A stretch of DNA of 64,000 bases from Calonectria ilicicola (Eukaryota; Ascomycota; Sordariomycetes; Hypocreales; Nectriaceae), in the NCBI GenBank assembly GCA_020809705.1, contig CP085831.1, forward strand, positions 3,658,001-3,722,000, given 5' to 3'. A program made the position numbers and the translations under genes. Shown here one piece after another: positions 21,701-35,100 of the stretch. The notes beneath the pieces are model-generated. The model was not told the origin of the DNA. It saw only the letters and a program-made list of their open reading frames with translations, and made no database searches. The stretch's first letter is position 1. Each line of letters opens with the position of its first letter.

Positions 21701-24079
21701 AATGTGAATCTCATAGTTCCAATCGCGGTTGATACGCCACGATTTATCCAGGTCGTCGCACAGCGTGAGAATGTCAAAGTCTTATCTCGACTGATCAAAG
21801 ATAACCAAGCTACTGAGGATGATTTTACTTGGATTACACATGCCACCTCGCAATTGAGCGTGCAATTGGTGATGCCTGAATCATCCATGGATATTTCCGC
21901 AACGATACAGCGAATTGGGAACAAGCTCGACAAAAACTTTTCCGTAGACTACCTTGCCAAAGTAGGCGTCTCTGCTATGGGCTTCCTCTGGGCGATAACA
22001 GAGCACCACGGAAGCACCAAGGAAATGATAGCGCGGGTCGATACTAATCCCAATCCCGCTCTCGATGAACAATTGCCCTGGGACCCATCTTCATGGGCAC
22101 CCATTTTCGATGCTGCCACTTCGGTCGGATCCACAATCTTCTTTAACGACCCGAAGCCCCGCATGGTTGCGCAAATCAACCAGGTCGACGTTTTTACACG
22201 AAGCAATCCACCCAGAATTGGATGGCTGCACGTAAGACCCGCATCAAGTACGCCCCCAGCGAGCGATGTGACTATCTTGGATGAGGATGGGTCAATATTG
22301 GCCAAGTTGACAAGCATGCGCTTTGCCGAGATTGAAAGCACTCAGAATGACAAGGGAAACATGGATAGCCTTGTTCATCAGGTGACGTGGCAGCCAGCGA
22401 TGCCGGCTGAGGAACCACTGCCCATAAACCAAATCGTCTTGGTCTCAGAAGACATTTCTCTGAGAGAAAAATGGGCAAAGACAGTCCCAGCCAAGGCGAA
22501 AAAAATATTAGCCTCCTCCGCTGAGCAACTCGCATCCATCAATGCCACCTGCCCGCTAGGTGGAGAAACGGCAATTGTATATCTTCCGAGTGGCATCCAA
22601 TCACTGGAAGATGTTACTCGAATTGCCGAGGATACCACTTGGCAGCTACTGGAGTTGCTGAAATTTGTTGTTCGCAATGCAATACCTGCAAAAGTCTTTG
22701 CTTTGACTGAAGGCATCGGGGAAGGAGAAGACCCAACTGCTTTGGCGCACTCCCCGCTCGTTGGGCTTTCACGAATTCTGGCCAGCGAACACCCAGAGCA
22801 ATTTGGTGGATTGATTGACACCGAAGTCTTGGACTTTCCGCTGACTACTATTCGGTATATTCGAGGTGCCGATGTCATTCGCATTCGGGATGGGGTCGCT
22901 AGGATCGCGCGCCTTCGAAGCCTACCTCGCCACAAGCTCCTATCCGCCGCCCAAGGACCCAAGTTCTTCACCCGTGCAGATGGTACATATCTCATCACGG
23001 GAGGTCTCGGCGGATTGGGACTCGAGGTAGCGGAATTCCTCGTAGATCAAGGAGCACGACGGATAGTCCTGATTTCGCGACGTGCACTCCCACCAAGGAA
23101 GATGTGGGACCAAGAAATTAAACTGGCCTCAGCAATTAGTAAAATCAAGGCATTGGAATCCCGAGGTGCGACTGTATATGCTTTGGCGTTAGATATTAGT
23201 GTCCCGAGTGCTGCGGAAAAATTGTCATCATCATTGGACCAACTCTCCCTACCTCCAGTCCGGGGCGTAATCCATGCGGCTGGCGTTTTGGAGAACCAGC
23301 TGGCATTGAATACCACCAAAGACGCCTTTGCTCGTGTCCTGGCACCGAAAATTACCGGAGCTCTAATATTGCACGAAGTCTTTCCACCTCAATCAGTTGA
23401 CTTCTTTATCCTTTTCTCGTCTTGCGGTCAACTTGTGGGTTCGACAGGACAGAGTTCATACGCCAGTTCCAATGCATTCTTGGACAGTCTAGCGACACAT
23501 CGCCGCGCGCGAGGAGACTATGCTTTGGCATTCCAATGGGCAGCATGGCGCGAAGTAGGCATGGCCGCCGGCTCTGAATATGTTCAAGCCGAATTTGAAG
23601 CCAAAGGAGTCACAGATATTGGCCGGGACGAGGCCTTTGAGGCCTGGATACACGCTGCCAAGTACGATGTCGATCACTGTGTCGTACTACGCAGCTTGCC
23701 AGTTGAAGAAGGCAAGGATGTTCCGTCAGCAATTCTGAAAGATATTGCGCCTCGGTTTGCCAGCAACACGTCGTCACAGAAGATTCACGAATCGTCATCT
23801 GTACAAGATCGAAACGTCCCACGGTCTGGGGAGAAACTGAAAGCTCATGTAGAGGAGCAGATACGGGACTGTGTGGCCCAGGTTCTCCACATGATCCCCG
23901 ATGAGATTGAGAATAAAGCCGTATTGTCTGATCTAGGGCTAGACTCTGTTATGACAGTTCATTTGCGGCGTCAGTTGCAATCTGCGCTAAACATTCAGGT
24001 GCCACCGACCCTGACCTGGAGTCATCCCACCATCAGCCATCTGGCGGGTTGGTTTGCAAAGAAGATGGATAAAAATTAG
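18726..24079 (+). CDS. Partially reducing polyketide synthase, 6-methylsalicylic acid synthase class
   Basis: Exon 1 (18726-18779, [10 protein letters not shown]...) and exon 2 (18830-24079), joined by a 50-bp intron, give 1767 residues, close to the ~1770-1800 of 6-MSA synthases. Domain order is KS (Cys193 in [25 protein letters not shown]), AT (Ser642 in GHSTGE), DH/thiohydrolase (His948 in [10 protein letters not shown]), KR (GGLGGLG at 1409; [21 protein letters not shown]) and one ACP (Ser1724 in LGLDSVM). There is no ER, C-methyltransferase or thioesterase. Iterative enzymes with this layout make 6-methylsalicylate, mellein or similar small aromatic or lactone products and release them through the TH domain. 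The KS wording follows the 6-MSAS clade closely. The beta-keto synthase frame opens at 18830 only after splicing, so a start further downstream would cut into the KS. All active sites look intact, although the RIP island begins 733 bp downstream. Exact product unknown. Confidence 0.93.
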
Positions 24080-24811
24080 AGTACCGTTATTTTGGAAGAG
24101 TCTGAATTGTATGTTAGTAACAGTGTATAATTTCATTAGTAAACAGGACGTTGAATTATTTAACTAGGAAATATCAGTCAGAGCTGCGCATCAGATGATA
24201 TGCACAGGCTAGATCTTTTATGACACCGTAATTTTCGAGCATACGTCTAATAGCATAAATCTAACTATTTGTACAGAGCACAAATGGGCCACAATATAGT
24301 GCATAAGTATTATGAATGGTGTGGAGAACATGAACCCCCACAGCTTCCTTACCGCCACTTGAGCCTGACATCAACGTTGCGACAGGTTGTTTGAACATCA
24401 AGCGAACTCTTATGATTTTATTCTATAAAGAGTAGACATTACATTCATCGAGATGCCCTACCGCGCTCGCTTCATCTGGTAAGCGGTTTGCTCGATTTTG
24501 ACTTGATGTGGAGAGCATAGCGGTGTGCGCTTGACAGTTTTAAAATTGTCAGGCATGCTTGTGATGTTTAGCTGAAGCCCTCCTTTACTGTGGCCCGTGC
24601 AGGTAACTCAGAAGCGTTCTAGACCCCGATTTTTATAGACTTGTTTTTTAGACACGACACCATCAACTGCCTCAAGACGCCAACAACACAATCACGACAT
24701 CTTGTTTTTTGTTTTTTTTTGCACAACTTGGAGGTAGAGCAAAAAAAAAAAGTGAAAATAGATGTCTTGAAAATTTTTGTTTATCTGTTTAAAGACGAAA
24801 TATGAAATGTA
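24080..24811. other. Spacer between the PKS and the transposon island
   Basis: No gene seen. Base composition is near that of the gene arms until the transposon terminus at 24,812. An A-run and T-runs lie around 24,710-24,755. The TA at 24,810-24,811 is one copy of the transposon target duplication. Confidence 0.55.
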
Positions 24812-24842
24812 GAGTCCTTCCCCACCCAACCGTGACCCCACC
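24812..24842 (+). repeat. Left terminal inverted repeat of the pogo/Fot1-type transposon
   Basis: 31 bases that are the exact reverse complement of 47346-47376. They are preceded by the TA target duplication. There are no RIP-type mismatches between the two ends. Confidence 0.93.
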
Positions 24843-25755
24843 TTTCCGCGACATGCTTCCGGATATGTAATTCCTTCACCTCCATTATAACTTGCACCAA
24901 ATCTATAGTAATCCTTGTCTAATTTAGCTGAAAAAATAACTATGAGTTATTCTAAGGCTGATTATTAAAATGTGTTAGTTGTAGTTGTTGAAAAAGTTGA
25001 GGAAGGTAGGTAAATTGAGTCTGTTAGTTAATACTATAATGTTGCTCCCTTTATATTATATGGCTGATTTAATAGTACTTAATTAATAATATAAGCTTAA
25101 GAGCTTTTATAGTAGTTATTTAATATATAAGAGAAATATTTAATAAAATGGATTTTAATAGAGAAAGAAGCTAATTATACCTTAATAAGGTAGGAGGTAT
25201 AGTCCTTTGCTGAGTTGATTTTAAGTAAGGGTGAGGATAATAGCTTTTTTAGAAATAATTAGGTTAATTATTTCCTTTAATATTATAATAATATTAAAAT
25301 AAAGGTATTCTAATTTTTAGAGATTATATATTTATAGGCTATAATAAAGGAAGTTATATAGCACTAGTATACTAATTTAAATTAAGTTTTAAAGTATAGA
25401 AAGGTTAGGTCTAACTGCTTTTATAATATAGATAAATATAGTCTTTATAAGTAAGGAATATATATTAAAAAGATTATTAGAATATACCTAACTTCCTATT
25501 TAATTGTAACAAAGAGTGACTCCATAGATTAGATCATGATTATAGAGGTAGGAAGTGTTAATAGAAGATGTCTTATACTATGTGTTATTTTTATTAGTAT
25601 AAGGCTTTAAGGCTAGTGATTTAATAAGAATTTTCCTTAATAGAAATATACCTATAGCCCTTTAGGCTAGGTAAATGTGGATATCCTCCTTAAGTGGTTG
25701 GAGGAGATATTTATCCTGGAAATGCAGCCCTAGAGGAAGAATCTATAAAGGGTCT

Positions 25756-26152
25756 TGTAACGGTCTGGTCAATTCCCAATTTAATAAATTAATCAGAATG
25801 AAGGGTTTATTATTGGTAGGATGGTTAGGTGTGTTATGGTAAAATAGAATAATGGAAGTATTATATTAGGTAATAGTTAATTATAATTAAGGTAATTAAG
25901 TTATATTAAAAATTGGTTAGTATTAGTTATAAGGGTAGATTCTAATCTATCTATATACTATTATTTTAGTAGGTATTTATTATATTTATTTTATTTAAGA
26001 TATTAGTAATTAGGTTAGTAATTATAAGGTAATTATTAATATTGTAAGTAATTATAAGTAAATGTTTCTTTATTAATTAATATAGGATTATAGAGTAAAT
26101 AGATATTAGTTCTATTATTATAAATTGCTTAGGTGTATTATAGGTTATAATA
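25756..26152 (-). repeat. 3' LTR of element A
   Basis: Starts TGTAACGGTCTGG on the plus strand and ends TTATAATA. It pairs with 39172-39568. The first ~75 bases are hardly mutated, while the inner part is AT-saturated. Confidence 0.87.
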
Positions 26153-29100
26153 TAATATCCTTTCTTTATTAGTCTTATTCTTAAGGCCTATTAAGTTGAC
26201 CTTATATATAAGTACTTTATTTTTATTCTTTAAAAATTATTTCTTTAATTATATTTTATAATTTAGGTAATTCTAAGTAATATCTTTATACTAAAGCCTA
26301 AGCTTAGCTTATTAATTTAATAGATTTTAAAGTTATATTGTATTCTTTTTATTCCTCTAAGAGTCTATAATATAAGATATTGTTAGATTTTGGTGATTAT
26401 TATGATAAATGTACTTGTTGTAGTAGGATATATAATGCTTTAGAGGTATTTTTAGCTATATATATATTATTTTTTATAATAGTAAATATAATCAATTATT
26501 AACTTTTATAGTAAATTAAATAAATTAGAAGTCCGATTATTTAGATGTAAAGAAGGAGGTAGTTAAGGAGGAGTTCCTTTATATATAAGCGGAGATGCTT
26601 GCTGCTTAGGCTAAGGTTTAGAAGTCTTTGAATTATTTATTCTATCTTTGTTATTAGAAATATTAGCTTAAGATAAAGAGTGTAAAGATAATATATTATA
26701 GTTTTTCTTTTTTAAATAAATTAGAAAAGGTGGATTAGGTAGAGTTAGAGATTGTTATTTAGGTATAATCTTTAGAGGTAGTAGATATTATTAATTAGAA
26801 TACTATTAACCTTAATAGCTTGCTTAGTATTGTATTTTTAGGAATGCTTTTAATAATTTTAAGTAGTATATAAGGTATTTAGTTAATTCTTATATTATTT
26901 TCTTATAGCTTTTTTATTTAATTTTGAATTTTTTATCTTTCTTTTTTCTTTATAGGATTTTCTTTACTTCCTATTAATCTTTGGGGTTTTCTATTTGTAG
27001 TTTGTATGCTAGTTTGGTATTAATTTAAATACTATTCTTAGATTTAAGAAGAGAAATATAGAAGATAGGGTATATCTTAATATTATTAAGGAAATTAAGT
27101 TTATAGTTATTTTCTAATATTTTTCTTTTTATTAGGTAAGGTCTGATTTATATAAAGTTGATTTTTTTATTTTATTATTTTATTATAAGATTTTTTATTG
27201 TTAGATAGACTATATCTCTCTCCAAAAAGGTTAGTCCCTTCAGCCTTTTTAGGTTATAATGTCTTTTCATAATATTATAGATAAATTCTAATTCGGTTTT
27301 TATTTTTTTATATAGTTTTCTTAGATTATCTAACTTAATTATTACTTTTACTTAAATTATATTTTCTAAAAGGGCTTAATAAGTATTTAGTATAAAGCTA
27401 AAATTAGCTTTTACTAATATTATTTTAATACTATAATTATAGGATATATTATATATTAATTATATAATAAGTAAATTTTCTACTTAATTAATTTACTTAT
27501 AATTAATATAGTATTATAGATATTACTTGATTTTCTGGTTTTAGTATTTAATTTGCTTATTTATTTAAGGGTGAAAGGCTATACTTAATTTATAATTTAA
27601 CTTTATTAAAAATATTAGGCTTTATTAAAACTTAAATATAAATAATTATTCTTTATTTAAAATAATTTTAATTAGTAATTTATATATAGTGATTATATTT
27701 TAAAAGAAAAGATAAGTAAATTATTTTTCTTTTATTACTTTATTATAAGGAAAATAATATATTACTTTTATAAAATAATTAATAATAATAAAAATATTAT
27801 TATAGTATATTTTTATAATAGGGTCTGTTGATAAAAGAAGGTTGGTAATGAAGTTTATTATGATTGAGTTCTATAGTTATTATGTGATAGGGGATGGTTG
27901 TAATAATTTATATAGTTTATATTTTAGTTTTTTAGAGTGTTAATATAGGCTGCATTTTTTATATACTTATTTAACTTTCTTTTTTATCTTATTAAAGGAA
28001 AATATTTATTTAACTTATTTAAGGGTTTTATTAATGTTTTTATAGTTATATAAGGGATATTTATAAATATTCCTTATTAACTCTATTTAATATTCCTTTA
28101 ATACTTGTAAGTAATTTGTTTTTTCTTTTTCTAAAAGTGCTAGATTATATTTTTTGATTTTTTTAATAGTGGATTGCCTTGTTCTACTTATTATATTAGT
28201 ATTTCTATAGTAGTGGTTCTGGTTGTATATAGTAATCCTCTTATTTTTATAATGATAATTATTTTCTTAGTTTTTATTATTATTTTATTAATTAAGGTTT
28301 ATTTTAATTCTTTATTAATATTATAGATTAATAGTTTTTCTTATATTTTTAGTTTTTTTATGTTGTAGTTGGGTTAGTGGCTGATTATATTAGTATAGCT
28401 ATTTTTAGTTTCTTTAATATAGATAATTTAATAGTTAAATTTGGATAGGTATTTTATATATTATAGTTGCCTTTTACTAAGTTTTTAAGTAATTATAAAG
28501 TAAGTAATATTTTTATAGTTAATATATATTATAATTTTATAATTACTTTTTAAAAAATATTATTAAAATTTTTTAAAAGTATTAATAATAATAAGGAATT
28601 CTTTATTATAGATTAAGTAGTTTAGTTTAGGGTTATATAGCTTATATAAGTAAAATGCTATAGGATATAGATTTCCTTATTTATCTTATTATCCGATCTA
28701 GGCCCCTAAGGTAAAGTCTGATATATCAGTTTCTAGCTCTATAGGCTTATTAAGGTTGAATATTATAAGGATAGGTTCTTTTAAAATAATATTTTTTATA
28801 ATTTTAAATAATTATTATACTTTATTTTCTTATTAAAAGATAATTTCTTTTTTAATTAATTCTATTATACTTAAGGTGATTTTATTAAATCCTTTAATAA
28901 ATCTTTAGTAATAGTTAATAAATCCAAGGAAGGCTTATACTTCCTTTATATTAGTAGATTCCTTCTAATCTTTTACTATAATAACTTTTTTAGGTTTATA
29001 TGAATTTCATTAGGGCTAATAATATATCTTAGAAATTCTATTTCTTAGATATAGAACTTACTTTTTTTAATTTAATTAGAAATTTGGTGTTTTGGAGGGC

Positions 29101-31776
29101 TTTTAAGATCTTATAAATATGTTCTTTATATTCTTCTTTATTTTTAGAGAAGATAAGGATATTATCTAGGTAGTAGATAATAAAGATATTTAAATATTCT
29201 TATAATATATTAGTTATTATTTACTAGAATAATGTTAATGTATTTATAAGTTTGAAAGGTATAATTAAGTATTTAAATAATCTAAATTTTATTTAAAAAG
29301 TGGTTTTTTATTTATATTCTTTTTTAATATGAATAAGATTATATATTCTTTTAAGATTTAATATAATAAAGATATTAGCTTTATAGAGGTAATTCTTTAT
29401 TTTATTAATTAATAGTAATAAAGTGCAATCTTTAATAGTAATATTATTAAGCTATTAATAATCTATAATAAGGTATAGTTTTCTGTTTTTCTTAGATATA
29501 AATATAATAAGGTAACTAGCTTTAGAATTTAAAATATAAATATATTTTTTTTAAGTATATCTTAAATATATTCCTTTAAAATATTAAGCTCAATTTAATT
29601 AAGATTATAAATAGGGTAAAATTAAATATTAGATCTATTTTTAAAAATGATTTTATAATCTCACTAGTTAAACTTAGATAGTCTAGTATTTAGTTCTTTT
29701 ATGAAGAGCTTTTTATAGATTTAGTACTATAAGGGTATATTATGCAGTCTATCTATTTCTACTTTAGCCTTTATTTTTTAAGGCTTTTATTAATTTATTG
29801 GAATTATATTCTAAGGTAGGTAATTATTTATTATTTTTACCTTTTTTAATTATTCTTATACTTATATTTTATTTCTTTAAGTAATAAAGATTCTCTTTTA
29901 CTTATATCTTTTACTTAGTTAGAATTAGGAGTTTAAGATTTTTTATTATGGTTTATAGAAATATTACTAGCTATATTATACTTCTTAGGTATTTATATTT
30001 AATTAGTATATTAGTAGATATTAGGGTTATATTAGTATAATTATAGGTACTTTAAAACTAGATTGTATTATCTAATATTAATAATATTAAAGATTACTTC
30101 TTAGTTTTTTCTTTAATAAAGACTTTTAAGTAATTAATCTTTTTATTTATAATATTATTATTATAACTAAAAGGGATTCCTTCTATATTAATGATTTTAT
30201 ATAAGTTGATTTTTATTATCTATAATAGCTAAAGTTGGTTAATTACTTAAGGATTAATATAGTTTTATTTAGCTTTGCTATTTACTATAGTATTATATTA
30301 TTTTCCTTTAATTTTTACTTTTACTTTTAGTTATTATTAAGGTTACTTTTTAGTTGTAAAGTATAGAGCTTTTTAAGGAGTTCTTTTGGTAATTTTGGGG
30401 GTTATTGTCCTAGTTGCTTTTACTACTTTTTTATAAGGGGCTTTATTTGTTTTTTAGTTTTGTTTGGTGCTAAGCTATTACTTTATTTATTATATGGATA
30501 TTGTATTTAAGGTTTTAATATTTATTTTAGGATAGCTTACTATAATTAGGGAACTTAGGTTTATTTAATTTTAATATAGTGAATTGGTAGTAAGGATTTC
30601 TTTCTATTATTTTATATTAGTTGAAGTATTTTTTATAGGTATAGTGGATAATTATATCTTCTACCTTAATAAGGAAGTATATTATATATTATTTTTACTT
30701 TATATATTAGAGGTAATTGTAATTATAATAGTTTATTTATAAGATATTTTTATATTTTTTATATATTATATTTAGTTTAGGATTATTCTCCTTATATTAG
30801 ATAAATTAGGGATTATGGTTTTTTAGTTGTTATTTACTTTATATAAGTAGGAAGATTTTGTCTTTATCTTATAAAGGTTTTTTAATTTATTAGATTATTT
30901 TTTTAATACTAGTTATCTATTTTCTATTTCTATTTTTATTATAGGTATAAGTATTCTACTATATTAGTGCTTTATTAATATATATATCTAGGATAGATAT
31001 AAAGATTCCTATCTTCTTAGCTCATTTTAACTATTTATAAGGAAGGTAGGATTATCTTTTTTATTAGGTTGATTATACTTTTTAAATAGTTTTATTGATT
31101 TCTTATTATAAAGTAAGTTTTATTTTATATAATTTATAATTTTTTATATATTATTTAATTATAGTAATTAATTCATATTTCTTAATAATAGCAAAAATAA
31201 CTTTTCTTATAATATCTTTTTTTCTTTTTAGAACTAAGATCTATTAAGTTTTTATAATATTAAGTTATTTTTATCCTTCTAGTATAGGTTTAAACTAATT
31301 TCCTATTTTTAAGAAGTAATATTTAAAAGATTTATATTCTTTCTTTTTATAATTAAAGTAAGTAATCTTACTTTTATTATACCTTTAGATAGTATTGAGT
31401 TCTATTAGTCTTAAATAAGTCTTATATATAATACTTTATTATTTATTTTAGATTTTTTTTTATTTGGAATATATAGGTTTTTATTATCTTAAGTATATTC
31501 TTTATATTAGTTAAATTATCTTTTATTAATCTTGATAGTACTTTTAATATATTTTAAAAGTTTCTCTAGCTAATTTTCTTTATAGATTTTATTCTTAACT
31601 TTACTCTTTAAGCCTTTATAATAAAGTTCTATTAGTATATTATTATCTTAGGCTATTTGTATTATAATTCTTTTAAATTTAGCTAAATATTGGTTATAAG
31701 ATTTTATTTATTTAAGTTTATATAATTAGTTTATAGTTTATTATTTTATATTAATTATACTAAAATTATCTTTAAT

Positions 31777-32172
31777 TATAACGGTCTGGTCAATTCCCAA
31801 CTTAATAAACCAATCAAAATAAAGGGTTTATTATTAGCAGGATAATTAGGCGTATTATAGTAAATAGAGCAATGGAAGTATTACATTAAGTAATAGTTAA
31901 TTATAATTAAGGTAATTAAGTTATATTAAAAGTTAGTTAGTATCAGCTATAAGAGCGGATTCTAATCTATCTATATACTTATTATCTTAATAAGCACTCA
32001 CTATATTAGCTCTATCTAAGTATTAGTAATTAAGTAAGTGATTATAGGGTGATTACCAATATTGTGGGTGATTGCAGGTGAGTGCTTCCTTATTGATTGG
32101 TATAAGGCTATAGAGTAAGTAGATATTAGTTCTACTATTATAAACCGCCCAGGTATATTATAGATTATAATA
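31777..32172 (-). repeat. 3' LTR of element B
   Basis: 396 bp starting TATAACGGTCTGG, which is TGTAACGG with one G-to-A change. It pairs with 38283-38678. Confidence 0.87.
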
Positions 32173-35100
32173 TAATGTCCCCCCTCTATTAATCTTATCC
32201 TTAAGGCCTATTAATTTAACTTTATATATAAGTTCCCTATTTTTAACTTTTAAAATATTTTCTAATTATATCTTATAGTCCAGGTGATTTTAAATAATAT
32301 CTTTATACTAAAGCCTAAGATTAGCTTATTAACTTAATAGGTTTTAAAATTATATTATACTTATTTTATTCCTCTAAGGGTTTATGATATAAGATATTGC
32401 TAGATTCTGATGACCGCTATAGCAAGTGCACTTATTGTGGTAAAATCTATAATACTTTAGAGGCATCCTTGGCTATATGTACATTATTTTATAGTAGTGA
32501 ACATGGTTGATTGCTAACTTTAGTAGTGAACTAGATAAATTAGGAGTTTAATTGTTTGGATATAAAGGAAGAGATTATTAAGAAGAAGTTTCTTTATATA
32601 TAAGTAAAGATACTTACTACTTAAGTTAAGATTTAGGAGTCCTTAAACTATTTATTCTATCTTTATTATTAAAAATATTAGCTTAAAATAAAAGGTATAA
32701 AGATAATGTATTATAGGCTTTCTTTTTTAAATAAATTGAAAGAGGTAGATTAAGTAGAATTAGAAGCTATTATTTAGGTGTAGTCTTTAGGGGCAGTGGA
32801 TGTTATTAATTAGAATATTGTTAATTTTAATAGTTTGCTTAGTATTATATTTTTAGGAATGCTTTTAATAATTTTAAGTAATATATAAGGTATTTGATAG
32901 ATTCCTAGATTATTTCTTTATAGTCTTTCCATTTAATTTCGAATTTCCTATCTTCTTTTCTCCTTTGTAGGATTTTTTTAATTTCCTATTGGTCTTCTAG
33001 ATTTTCTATTTATGGTTTATAGCTGGGTCCTGTTTTGACTTAGATACTATTATTAGGTTCTAGTAATAAAATGTAGAAGATAGGGTAAACTTTAATATTA
33101 TCTAAGAGATCAAGTTTATAATTATTTTTTAATATTTTTCTTTTAATAAAATATAATCTAATCTATATAAAGTTAATTTTTTTATTTTATTTTTTTATTA
33201 TAAGATTTTTTATTGCTAGGTAGATTATATCTCCCTCCGAAAAGATTAATCTTTTTAGCCTTTTTAGATTATAATATCTTTTTATTATATTATAAATAAA
33301 CTTAAGTTCTATCTTTATTTCTTTATATAATTTTCTTAAATTATCTAACTTAATCATAGCTTTTACTTAAATTATGCCTTCTAAGGGGGCTTAGTAAGTA
33401 TCTAGTATAAAGCCAAAGTTGGCTTTTATTAGTATTATCTTAATACTATAATTATAGGATATATTATATGCTAATTATATAATAGATAATTTTTCTATTT
33501 AATTGGTTTGCTTATAATTAATATAATATTATAAATATTACTTAATTTTTTAATTTTAGTATTTAATTTACTTATTTGTTTAAGGGTAGAAGGCTATACT
33601 TAGCTTATGATTTAATCTTATTAAGAATATTAGGCTTTACTAAAACTTAGATGTAAATAATTATCCTCTATTTAAAATAATTTTGGTTGGTAATCTATGT
33701 ATAGTAATTATATTTTGGAAGAAAAAGTAGGTAAATTATTCTTTTTTTATTACTTTATTATAAAAAAGATAATATACTATTTTCATAAAATAATCTATAA
33801 TAATAAAAATATTATTATAATATACTCTTATAGTAGGGTCTACTAATAAGAGGAGGTTAATAATAAAGTCCATTATAATTGAATCCTATAGTTATTATAT
33901 AATAAAGGATAATTATAATAGTTTATATAGTTTGTATCTTGGTTTTTTAGAGTATTAACATAGGCTACATTCCTTACATATTTATTCAACTTTCTTTTTC
34001 ATCTTACTAAAGGAAAATATCTATTTAATTTATTTAAGGGTTTTATTAATGCCTTTATAGTTATATAAGGGATATTTATAAATATCTTTTATTAACTTTA
34101 TTTAATATTCCTCTAGCACTTATAGGTAATCTGTTTTTCTTTTTCTAGAAGTGCTAGATTATATTCTTTGATTTTTCTTAGTAATAGATTGCCTTATTCT
34201 ACTTATTGTATTAGTATTTCTATAGTAGTGGTTCTAGTTGTATATAGTAATCCTCTTATTCTTATAGTAATGATTATTTTCTTTATTTCTATTATTATTT
34301 TATTAATTAAAGCTTATTCTAGTTCTTTATTAGTATTATAGATTAATAGTTTTTCTTATATTTTTGATTTTTTTATATTATAATTAGATTAGTAGCTAAT
34401 TATATTAATATAGCTATTTTTAGTTTCTTTAATATAAACGATTTGGTAGTCGAATTTAGATAGGTATTCTATATATTATAGTTACCTTTTACTAAGTTTT
34501 TAAGTAATTATAAAGTAGGTAATATTTTTATAATTAATATATATTATAATTTTATAATTACTTTCTAAAAGGTATTATTAGAATTCTTTAAAAGTATTAA
34601 TAATAGTAAGGAATTCTTTATTATAGATAAAGTAGTTTAACTTAAGGCTATATAGCTTATATAAGTAGAATGCTATAAGATGTAGGTTTTCTTGTTTATC
34701 TTGTTGTCCGATCTAGGCCCCTAGGGCGAAGTCTAATACATCGGTTTCTAGCTTTATAGGCTTATTAAGGTTAAATATTGCAAGGATAGGTTCTTCTAAA
34801 ATAGTATTTTTTATAATTTTAAATAATTATTATATTTTATTTTCCTATTAAAAGATAATTTCTTTTTTAATTAATTCTATTATATTTAAAGTAATTTTAC
34901 TAAATCTTTTAATAAATCTTTAATAATAATTAGTAAATCTAAGGAAGGCTTATACTTCCTTTACATTAATAAATTCCTTCCAATCTTTCATTACAGCAAC
35001 TTTCTTTAGATCTATACAAATTTCATTAAAGCTAATAATATATCCTAGAAATTCTACTTCTTAAATATAGAACTTACTTTTTTCTAGTTTAATTAAGAGT

